Source: an uncultured Clostridia bacterium (GTDB lineage Bacteria; Bacillota; Clostridia; Oscillospirales; Acutalibacteraceae). From it: 7,832 nucleotides of DNA. Below the pieces are notes generated by a model that saw only the letters and a list, made by a program, of their open reading frames with translations, made no database searches and had not been told where the DNA came from. The translations under genes and the position numbers were made by a program. Shown here piece after piece: positions 1-5,630 of the stretch. The stretch is taken from positions 1-7,832 of the forward strand of contig CAMFPJ010000066.1 in assembly GCA_945971755.1 (NCBI GenBank), in the 5' to 3' direction. Every line of letters starts with the position of its first letter. Within the stretch, counting starts at the first letter, position 1.

Positions 1-35
1 ATATAAATTGTATATTAAAAAATGTGATGAACCTC

Positions 36-40
36 GGAGG
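36..40 (+). promoter_or_regulatory. Ribosome binding site of lacZ
   Basis: GGAGG lies six bases before the ATG at 47. This decides the start: the frame stays open upstream to a TTG at position 8, but that codon has no Shine-Dalgarno sequence before it, and the extra 13 residues do not resemble a GH2 N-terminus. Confidence 0.85.
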
Positions 41-46
41 TTTTGT

Positions 47-3000
47 ATGAAAAAGAACAGAGAATACACATACGATTGGGAAAACCCTGCAACTTTCAAA
101 AGAAATAAGGAGGACGGCCACGTTATCGCCTTCAGTTTTGCGGATGAGAATGAGGCTTTGTCGCTCTGTGCTCCAAAATGCAAACTCTCACTTAACGGCG
201 AGTGGAAGTTTCATTGGCAGAGAGGGCTTGAGAACTGTCCCGAAGATTTTTACAAGACAGACTTTGATACGAGCTTTTGGAGGAGCATAACCGTGCCTTC
301 TGTTTGGCAAATGGAAGACACTGAAAGTTATCCGTATTATTACGCAAGCACTTTCTGCCGTGCTCTTTCACGTGCAAAAAACAAAATTCCGTCAATTGAC
401 CACTCCATGCAGGAAATCGGTCTTTATGTACGCGATTTTACTTTGCCTGAGTCGTTTGACGGCGGAGAAATCTTTCTCCATTTCGGTGCGGCTAAATCTG
501 CTATTGAGGTTTATGTTAACGGTGAATATGTGGGATACTCACAGGGTTCAATGACACCCCATGAATTTGATGTTACAAGGTTTGTAAATGTGGGTGAAAA
601 CAAGGTTGCCGTTAAGGTTTACCGTTTTTCAGACGGTGCATACCTTGAAAATCAGGATATGTGGCTTCTTTGCGGTCTTTACAGAGAGGTTTACATTTAC
701 CGCGAGGAAAAGGCAGGTATCCGTGACTTCTTCATCACAACCGACCTTGACGAAACCTACACAGACAGTAAAACCGACCTTCAAATTTTAATTAAAAATT
801 ACGGCACAGAAAAAAATGCCACCGTTAAGGCAGAAATTGTTGATAATGACAGCCGTATATTATTAGGTGAAGAAGAATTAAGTATTGATAATGCCGAAAC
901 TAAAGTTCATTTTAACAAGCTTATCCCTTCACCTCACAAATGGTCCGCTGAAGACCCGTATCTTTACAAGCTTTTAATCACGCTTACAGTCAATGGTAAA
1001 AGCACCTATAAGTGTATTCGTTTCGGCTTTAAGAAAGTTGAGATTATAGGCGAGAAGTTACTCTTTAACGGCAAGCAGATGATGCTCCGCGGAGTTAACC
1101 GACACGATTTTGACCCTGACCACGGTTGGGCAGTACCCACGGAAAGATTTTACGAGGACTTAAAACTCATGAAGCGTGCAAACATAAACGCTATTCGCAC
1201 ATCCCACTACCCTGACGACCCGATTCTTTATGATATTGCAGACGAATACGGCTTTTACGTTATGGACGAGTGCGATTTGGAAACTCACGGTGTTCGCCGT
1301 AAAGGCGTTCCGGGAGATAATCCCATGTGGACCGAGGCAGTAGTTGACAGAATGGAAAGAATGGTACTGCGTGACCGTAACCACGCTTGTGTATTTATGT
1401 GGTCGCTCGGTAACGAGGCAGGTGACGGCAGTAACTTTATGGAAATGAAGAAAGCCGCATTAAAACTTGACTCAACCCGTCAATTCCACTACGAAGGTGA
1501 CTTTGACTTTACAAAGTCAGATGTTATCTCTCGTATGTATCCAATGGCAGACACAATGTATAAACTCGGCAACCGCGAGCCGATTACAATTTCTCTTTAT
1601 GACAATATTGCCAATGCTCTTGCGGCTGACTCAAAGCCTATTAAAAAGGAGCATTACTGCCACCCTGTGCTTCTGTGTGAATATGCACACGCTATGGAAA
1701 ACAGCCTTGGTAATTTCCAGGAATATATGGATGATTTTGAAAAGTATGACAATATGCACGGCGGTTTCATTTGGGACTTTGTTGACCAGGCAATTCGCAA
1801 GAAAACCGATAACGGTGACCGGTGGCTTTACGGTACGGACTTTGAAAAGTATGAGCCGGGCAGATACACTCATATTCCGAACACAACTGCTATAACAGGC
1901 AGTAACACATATTTCTGTGCTAACGGTATAATTGCCGCTGACAGAAAGCCTCACCCCTCTTACTACGAGGTTAAAAAGGTTTACTCGGAAATCAAGGTAA
2001 AAGAAAAAGATTTGGAAAAAGGTATTTTTACTTTGATAAACAAGCACCTTTTCACAGACCTGTCCGATTTTGAATTCAAATGGGCAATTGAAGCAGACGG
2101 CAAAGAGATTGAAAACGGAATTTTGGACATTAACTGTGCGCCGTCAAGCGAAATTGATTTTACGGTTCCTTATCAGTTTGACAAGCTTCCCAAAGAAGAG
2201 TGCGTTCTTATTATTTCATTTATAAACAAATACTCACACCCCTGGTGCGAAAAGGGATATGAGCAAAGTTTTGACCAGTTTGTTCTTAAAGGCAAAACAG
2301 AGGACAAAAAAGAGACAGAACGCGGAAACATCGCTTTTGTAAAGGATAAGGGAGGCGTGTTTGTAAAAGGCGACAATTTCTCACTTAAAATTAAAGGCGG
2401 TAAGATTGTATCATACGTAATTGCAGGCAAAGAGATTTTGCGTTCACCGATAGCACCTAACTACTTCAGAGCAGTTACCGACAATGACCTGTCCAACACG
2501 AACTTTGTTCCGCCCATTATTCCGTTCCACCCGTACTTTAACTGGCAAAAGGCTACAAACTCTGCAAGCGGTGAAGTTGTGGGTATTCAAAAGAACTCAT
2601 TGGGTCAGGTAGAAATTGATATTGCTTGGAAAGTTAAATTGTTTGAAAACACAACCAGCAAAATTTTGGTTAATTTCGACGGTTCCTTTACACTCACTCA
2701 CACAGGCACACCGAAGAAAATCAATCTTTTAAGATTCGGTACAATGTTCGGCATTTCACGTGATTACGATAACGTTAAATGGTACGGCAGAGGTCCTCAG
2801 GAAACATATTGCGACAGAAAAACAGGTGGTAAAATTACTATTCACGAAATGTGTGTAGCTGACCTTGAGCACCACTATATGCGCCCACAAGAAAACGGCA
2901 ACAGAACTGACGTTAGATTTGTTGAATTTACAAATGCCGACGGTAAGGGTATCAGGCTTGAAAGCACAGACACTCCCCTTTGCTTTAGCGCACACCACTA

Positions 3001-3193
3001 CACTCAAGACGAGCTTCAGCTTGCAAAGCACATTCACGAAGTTCCCGAACGCGATGTAACTTTTGTATCATTTGACCTTAATCAAATGGGTGTCGGCGGA
3101 GATTTGCCCGGTGACGCACATGTTCGCGAACCGTACATTATGCACCCCGACAAAGAGTACAGTTACACATTTAAGTTCATTCCGCTTGTATAA
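47..3193 (+). CDS. lacZ: Beta-galactosidase, glycoside hydrolase family 2 (LacZ type)
   Basis: Hydrolyses terminal beta-D-galactosides such as lactose to galactose and glucose. There is no signal peptide, so it acts in the cytoplasm. The protein has 1048 aa, against 1024 in E. coli LacZ. Order of domains: jelly-roll sugar-binding domain (about 45-220), Ig-like domain (about 225-330), TIM barrel (about 335-640), a second Ig-like domain (about 645-750), and the beta-sandwich 'bgal small chain' domain (about 770-1045). The acid/base is Glu457 in SLGNEAGDG and the nucleophile is Glu545 in LCEYAHAM. RTSHYP holds His387. The Mg ligands are Glu412 and His414 in ETHG, together with Glu457. The Na-site residues Asp204 (QDMW), Phe623 and Asn626 (FCANG) are kept. 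RGPQETY and YMRPQENGN in the last domain are typical. Oddities are about 15 extra residues between DF599 and FC623, and Phe1006 where E. coli has Trp999. No lac repressor or permease gene is visible. The family is certain; specificity for lactose over other beta-galactosides is inferred. Confidence 0.96.
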   Translation: MKKNREYTYDWENPATFKRNKEDGHVIAFSFADENEALSLCAPKCKLSLNGEWKFHWQRGLENCPEDFYKTDFDTSFWRSITVPSVWQMEDTESYPYYYASTFCRALSRAKNKIPSIDHSMQEIGLYVRDFTLPESFDGGEIFLHFGAAKSAIEVYVNGEYVGYSQGSMTPHEFDVTRFVNVGENKVAVKVYRFSDGAYLENQDMWLLCGLYREVYIYREEKAGIRDFFITTDLDETYTDSKTDLQILIKNYGTEKNATVKAEIVDNDSRILLGEEELSIDNAETKVHFNKLIPSPHKWSAEDPYLYKLLITLTVNGKSTYKCIRFGFKKVEIIGEKLLFNGKQMMLRGVNRHDFDPDHGWAVPTERFYEDLKLMKRANINAIRTSHYPDDPILYDIADEYGFYVMDECDLETHGVRRKGVPGDNPMWTEAVVDRMERMVLRDRNHACVFMWSLGNEAGDGSNFMEMKKAALKLDSTRQFHYEGDFDFTKSDVISRMYPMADTMYKLGNREPITISLYDNIANALAADSKPIKKEHYCHPVLLCEYAHAMENSLGNFQEYMDDFEKYDNMHGGFIWDFVDQAIRKKTDNGDRWLYGTDFEKYEPGRYTHIPNTTAITGSNTYFCANGIIAADRKPHPSYYEVKKVYSEIKVKEKDLEKGIFTLINKHLFTDLSDFEFKWAIEADGKEIENGILDINCAPSSEIDFTVPYQFDKLPKEECVLIISFINKYSHPWCEKGYEQSFDQFVLKGKTEDKKETERGNIAFVKDKGGVFVKGDNFSLKIKGGKIVSYVIAGKEILRSPIAPNYFRAVTDNDLSNTNFVPPIIPFHPYFNWQKATNSASGEVVGIQKNSLGQVEIDIAWKVKLFENTTSKILVNFDGSFTLTHTGTPKKINLLRFGTMFGISRDYDNVKWYGRGPQETYCDRKTGGKITIHEMCVADLEHHYMRPQENGNRTDVRFVEFTNADGKGIRLESTDTPLCFSAHHYTQDELQLAKHIHEVPERDVTFVSFDLNQMGVGGDLPGDAHVREPYIMHPDKEYSYTFKFIPLV

Positions 3194-3210
3194 TTTAACA
3201 AGCATAGAGA

Positions 3211-3241
3211 AACACCCGAGAAAAATCCCGGGTGTTTTTTT
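3211..3241 (+). terminator. Rho-independent terminator of lacZ
   Basis: An 8-bp perfect stem (AACACCCG with CGGGTGTT, 3211-3218 and 3229-3236) encloses a 10-nt loop. It is followed by an unbroken T run to 3241, and the stem starts 17 nt after the lacZ stop codon. Read on the minus strand, the same hairpin follows the hydrolase stop codon, but its T tract is short and interrupted (TTTCTCT), so termination in that direction would be weaker. Confidence 0.9.
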
Positions 3242-3249
3242 GTGCGTTT

Positions 3250-4047
3250 TCATTTTGTAAAGAAATCAAATAACCTTTGCTTATAATCAGGTGCTTCGTC
3301 ATATACTGCGTGGCTGAACTCATCGTACATATATATTTCGCAGTTTAATTTTTCCGCAATTTCTTCTTGCTTTTGTTCGCCCATCACCTTGTCTTTTTTT
3401 GAGCCTAATACTAAAACGGGACACTTGATTTTATCTAAATCGTTATATACATCAAACCCGATGCAGGCGTTTGCAAGAACAATAAACCGTTCCAATTCGC
3501 CTTTTTCACATTCCGGAATTAAGGAATAAATATTCTCGCCGAAAGAATTAAGCAAATCTTCGGAATAAATATCCTTGAAAAACCGCAAGTGGAGTTTTAC
3601 ACAATCTCCTTCATCCGCAAGAGATACCCATTCTCTTATTTTCGCTTCCGTGCCGTCACCGATTCTTGAAACAGTTGAACCGAGCACGGCTTTTTTTGCT
3701 GTACGAGGGTGAGAAATTAAAATAGACTGCAAAATCATTCCGCCTTGGGAAGCGCCGAAAAAATAAGCACCTGAAATTCTCAGTGATGTTAAGGTTTCGT
3801 AAAGACTTTCGGCAATATCTGAAATCTCAACTCCCAATTCAACCGGCTCCGGTCTGTCAAAAACGTAAACTGTAAATTCTTCACCAAACATCTTATAAGC
3901 CTTTGCAATATCTTCCGCTGACTCTGTTACGGGTTTTACGGAAAGACCGGGAAACATTACAAAAATCTTTTCTCCGCTGCCGAATTTTGCGTATTTTGTT
4001 TTAGTCCCGTTTTTGCCCGTATAGGTCTTCACTTCGCATTTCATCAT
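3250..4047 (-). CDS. Alpha/beta hydrolase, substrate unknown
   Basis: A serine hydrolase of the alpha/beta fold, 265 aa, without signal peptide or membrane segment, so probably cytoplasmic. Visible elements, numbered from the ATG at 4047: the strand and oxyanion turn FVMFPGLS near 30-36, with PG in place of the common HG; the nucleophile elbow GASQGG with Ser100; the acid Asp219 in GSKKDKV; and His246 in EFSHAVYDE near the C-terminus. The triad is thus complete. A cap region rich in acidic and aromatic residues lies between about 125 and 200. The frame stays open upstream to 4092, but GAGG at 4053-4056 points to the tandem ATG pair at 4047 or 4044 (spacings 5 and 8 nt), so the protein has 265 or 264 aa. 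The gene converges on lacZ and diverges from spoIIAA. It could be an esterase, lactonase or aminopeptidase-like enzyme; the sequence does not allow a choice. Confidence 0.88.
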   Translation of the reverse strand: MMKCEVKTYTGKNGTKTKYAKFGSGEKIFVMFPGLSVKPVTESAEDIAKAYKMFGEEFTVYVFDRPEPVELGVEISDIAESLYETLTSLRISGAYFFGASQGGMILQSILISHPRTAKKAVLGSTVSRIGDGTEAKIREWVSLADEGDCVKLHLRFFKDIYSEDLLNSFGENIYSLIPECEKGELERFIVLANACIGFDVYNDLDKIKCPVLVLGSKKDKVMGEQKQEEIAEKLNCEIYMYDEFSHAVYDEAPDYKQRLFDFFTK

Positions 4048-4052
4048 ATACA

Positions 4053-4056
4053 CCTC
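4053..4056 (-). promoter_or_regulatory. Ribosome binding site of the alpha/beta hydrolase
   Basis: Read on the minus strand, GAGGTGTAT precedes the tandem ATGATG. The GAGG core sits 5 nt from the first ATG (4047) and 8 nt from the second (4044). The second spacing is closer to the usual Gram-positive optimum, but both starts are credible. Confidence 0.65.
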
Positions 4057-4081
4057 ACAAATGATTTTAACAAAAAATGAT

Positions 4082-4110
4082 ATTTTATGCAACTACGCTT
4101 TGCGACAAGT
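4082..4110 (-). promoter_or_regulatory. Possible promoter of the alpha/beta hydrolase
   Basis: On the minus strand a TAAAAT (-10-like) lies at 4087-4082, which would start transcription near 4075 and give a leader of about 28 nt. The -35 is poor: ACTTGT at 17 nt spacing or TTGTCG at 15 nt spacing. Another TAAAAT at 4069-4064 has TTGCAT exactly 17 nt upstream, but it would place the start at the ribosome binding site itself. Low confidence. Confidence 0.3.
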
Positions 4111-4134
4111 TTTGCGTGGATAGAGATTTATAAT
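4100..4134 (+). promoter_or_regulatory. Promoter of the spoIIA operon with possible Spo0A box
   Basis: A perfect TATAAT lies at 4129-4134, 27 nt before the spoIIAA start codon. No good -35 is found at the usual 16-18 nt (CAAGTT at 17 nt). Further up, TGCGACA at 4101-4107 matches the inverted Spo0A box TTCGNCA in all defined positions but one, and TTTGCG occurs twice (4099-4104 and 4111-4116). In B. subtilis, Spo0A-activated sigma-A promoters such as spoIIG and spoIIE also lack a well-spaced -35 and carry 0A boxes upstream. The -10 is fairly convincing; Spo0A control is inference. Confidence 0.5.
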
Positions 4135-4147
4135 ACTTTCAAAAACA

Positions 4148-4154
4148 AAAGGAG
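4148..4154 (+). promoter_or_regulatory. Ribosome binding site of spoIIAA
   Basis: AAAGGAG lies seven bases before the ATG at 4162. It decides the start: the frame is open from 4087, but the upstream 25 codons fall in the promoter region and have no homology to SpoIIAA. Confidence 0.85.
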
Positions 4155-4161
4155 TGATTTT

Positions 4162-4494
4162 ATGAGCGTTAAAACAGATTTTCAGGACGAGGTTCTGTAC
4201 TGCTTTTTGAGCGGAGAAATCGACCACCACTCCGCTTTACCTATGAGACTGGAAATTGACGACAAAATCGAAATTTCAAGACCGAAAGAAACGATTTTAG
4301 ACTTTACGGATGTTACATTTATGGACAGTTCGGGAATAGGTCTTGTTATGGGGAGATACAAGCTTTGCAAAAGTTTTGACGGCACCCTTACGGTTTGCGG
4401 GCTTTCGGACTCGTCTTACAAGGTAATGAAGCTTGCAGGACTGTCGAATATCGCCAATATTAAAAAGGGAGGAATAAAAAATGACCGCAAATGA
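4162..4494 (+). CDS. spoIIAA: Anti-sigma F factor antagonist SpoIIAA (STAS domain)
   Basis: When unphosphorylated, this small cytoplasmic protein binds SpoIIAB and frees SigF; SpoIIAB inactivates it by phosphorylation and the phosphatase SpoIIE reactivates it. The 110 aa form a single STAS domain (B. subtilis SpoIIAA has 117). SGEIDHHSA at 17-25 matches the family signature GELDHHTA. MDSSGIGL at 54-61 carries the phospho-acceptor, by alignment Ser57 (Ser58 in B. subtilis), followed by the typical GRYK at 64-67. It is the first gene of the operon. Its last 14 nt overlap spoIIAB, so the spoIIAB ribosome binding site lies within this gene. The neighbours make the assignment to SpoIIAA, rather than to an RsbV-type antagonist, secure. 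Confidence 0.95.
   Translation: MSVKTDFQDEVLYCFLSGEIDHHSALPMRLEIDDKIEISRPKETILDFTDVTFMDSSGIGLVMGRYKLCKSFDGTLTVCGLSDSSYKVMKLAGLSNIANIKKGGIKNDRK
4465..4473 (+). promoter_or_regulatory. Ribosome binding site of spoIIAB, inside spoIIAA
   Basis: AAGGGAGGA, with the GGAGG core at 4468-4472, stands eight bases before the spoIIAB ATG at 4481. It is embedded in the last codons of spoIIAA, so ribosomes finishing spoIIAA pass directly over it. Confidence 0.8.
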
Positions 4495-4912
4495 ATTCAA
4501 AATGACCGTTGATTCACGCTCGGTAAACGAGAGCTTTGCAAGAACAGCAGTTGCCGCTTTTACCGCACAGCTTGACCCCACAGTTGAGGAGATTAACGAC
4601 ATTAAAACCGCTGTCAGCGAAGCGGTTACAAACTGCATTGTTCACGGCTACAAAAACTCTGTGGGTAAAATTTTTATTACGGTAAAAATTAAAGATGACA
4701 ACGCGGTACTTATTACAATAAAAGACAGAGGAATTGGAATTGAGGACATAAAAAAAGCAAGAGAGCCGCTTTTCACAACGGGCGGTGCTGACCGAGCAGG
4801 ATTAGGCTTCTCGGTTATGGAAAGCTTTACGGACAAGCTTACGGTTCGCTCATCTCTCGGCAGAGGAACAACCGTTACACTTTACAAGCGAATTCTCGGG
4901 CGGTCAAAATGA
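4481..4912 (+). CDS. spoIIAB: Anti-sigma F factor and serine kinase SpoIIAB
   Basis: Binds and inhibits SigF and phosphorylates SpoIIAA, using ATP. It has 143 aa (146 in B. subtilis) and is a GHKL-fold ATPase. The N box SEAVTNCIVHGY contains Glu47 (the general base, Glu46 in B. subtilis) and Asn51 (Mg/ATP binding). The G1 box is DRGIGI at 82-87. The ATP-lid segment is EPLFTTGG near 95-102. The G2 box is DRAGLGF at 104-110, with Arg105. NESFAR at 16-21 places Arg21 at the position of B. subtilis Arg20, a contact residue for SigF and SpoIIAA. The NESFAR segment, the AQLDPT segment (29-34) and the EAVTN segment are nearly those of B. subtilis SpoIIAB, which separates it from RsbW. The start overlaps spoIIAA by 14 nt, and the stop shares ATGA with the sigF start, so expression of all three should be coupled. 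Confidence 0.96.
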   Translation: MTANEFKMTVDSRSVNESFARTAVAAFTAQLDPTVEEINDIKTAVSEAVTNCIVHGYKNSVGKIFITVKIKDDNAVLITIKDRGIGIEDIKKAREPLFTTGGADRAGLGFSVMESFTDKLTVRSSLGRGTTVTLYKRILGRSK

Positions 4913-5556
4913 ACCGTGACGAACTGATAACAGAGAATCTGGGACTTGTGGGCAGTTGCGCTTCAAGATTTTTAGGCAAAGGTGTTGAATATGAAGACCT
5001 TTACTCCGCCGGGTGCATAGGGCTTATTCATGCGGCTGACCGATTTGACGAATCTCTCGGCTTTGCCTTTTCAACCTATGCCGTGCCTGCAATACTCGGT
5101 GAAATTCGGCGAATTTTTCGTGATGAGGGCTCAGTTAAAATCAGCAGAAGTCTTAAAGAGAAAGCGAGAAATTTACGAATTGCCGCTGAAAAATTTCAAA
5201 AAGAAAACGGTGCTGAACCTACGGTTTCGGAGCTTGCGGAAACCCTCGGAATTGACATCGCCGAAACGGCAGAGCTTTTGTGTGTTTCATCCCCTACTCT
5301 GTCCCTTACAAACGCAGAGGATGAAAAACAGACGGACATTCCCATATTTGACGAATACCCGAACATTGACAACAGAATTTCCGTCCATCAAATAATTGAT
5401 ACTTTACCCGAAACAGACAGGAAGCTTATTTACCTTCGATACTTTAACGGACTCACTCAAACAAAGACTGCCAAGGAGCTGGGAATTTCTCAGGTGCAGG
5501 TTTCAAGGCGTGAAAAAATAATACTTGAACAGATGAGAAATAAGCTTACAGGATAA
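4909..5556 (+). CDS. sigF: Forespore sigma factor SigF (SpoIIAC), short N-terminus
   Basis: First forespore-specific sigma factor; it directs RNA polymerase to early forespore genes and is held inactive by SpoIIAB. Sigma region 2 covers about 8-75, including the -10 recognition segment FSTYAVPAILGEIRRIFRD at 54-72. Region 3 begins at VKISRSLKEKAR and covers about 76-125. Region 4 covers about 163-212, with the helix-turn-helix ending in GISQVQVSR at 192-200, as in B. subtilis SigF. At 215 aa it is about 40 residues shorter than B. subtilis SigF (255 aa). The missing part is the N-terminus before ELITENLGLV, that is, region 1.2. No in-frame start codon is visible upstream within the end of spoIIAB, and the ATGA overlap with the spoIIAB stop fits translational coupling; the local Shine-Dalgarno (GGGCGG) is weak. 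SigG is the closest alternative, but the operon context settles the call. Confidence 0.93.
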   Translation: MNRDELITENLGLVGSCASRFLGKGVEYEDLYSAGCIGLIHAADRFDESLGFAFSTYAVPAILGEIRRIFRDEGSVKISRSLKEKARNLRIAAEKFQKENGAEPTVSELAETLGIDIAETAELLCVSSPTLSLTNAEDEKQTDIPIFDEYPNIDNRISVHQIIDTLPETDRKLIYLRYFNGLTQTKTAKELGISQVQVSRREKIILEQMRNKLTG

Positions 5557-5561
5557 GAAAT

Positions 5562-5590
5562 TTGTATTTTTCGAAAATATGTGGTACAAT
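5562..5590 (+). promoter_or_regulatory. Sigma-A-like promoter of the DUF5696 lipoprotein gene
   Basis: TTGTAT (5562-5567) and TACAAT (5585-5590) are separated by exactly 17 nt. A TGG directly before the -10 forms an extended -10 element. The start would fall near 5597, giving a leader of about 34 nt. The spacer holds a 10-bp palindrome, TTTTCGAAAA (5568-5577), which could be an operator. No terminator is seen after sigF, so read-through from the operon may also reach this gene. Confidence 0.6.
5568..5577. repeat. Palindrome TTTTCGAAAA between -35 and -10
   Basis: This is a perfect 10-bp palindrome in the promoter spacer. It differs at one defined position from the Spo0A box (TGNCGAA; here TTTCGAA at 5569-5575). 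It has no loop or following T tract that would make it a terminator for sigF. A role as protein-binding site is a guess, because AT-rich palindromes of this length arise easily by chance. Confidence 0.35.
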
Positions 5591-5617
5591 ATGTTTTTGT
5601 AAAAACCAAATATTATT

Positions 5618-5623
5618 CGGGAG
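5618..5623 (+). promoter_or_regulatory. Ribosome binding site of the DUF5696 lipoprotein gene
   Basis: CGGGAG stands seven bases before the ATG at 5631. It decides the start: the frame is open from about 5562, but only the ATG at 5631 puts the lipoprotein signal peptide at the N-terminus. Confidence 0.75.
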
Positions 5624-5630
5624 TACTTTT

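Noticed and set aside
8..46. TTG start giving LacZ 13 extra residues
   Set aside because: No ribosome binding site precedes it, while GGAGG stands at the right distance from the ATG at 47.
1..46. Promoter of lacZ in the first bases of the window
   Set aside because: TATAAA at 2-7 could be a -10, but any -35 would be outside the window, so it cannot be supported.
1467..2047. Overlapping open frames of about 140 codons on both strands within lacZ
   Set aside because: They lie inside a conserved GH2 coding sequence, have no ribosome binding sites or recognisable domains, and are explained by its base composition.
4117..4140. Sigma-H promoter for spoIIA
   Set aside because: GGAT at 4118-4121 resembles part of a sigma-H -35, but no GAAT-type -10 occurs at the required distance.
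5568..5577. Palindrome after sigF as a transcription terminator
   Set aside because: It has no loop or T tract, is AT-rich, and lies between a -35 and -10 element.
5564..5592. SigF-type promoter for the lipoprotein gene
   Set aside because: GGTACAATAT fails several defined positions of the SigF -10 consensus, while the sigma-A elements with 17-nt spacing fit better.
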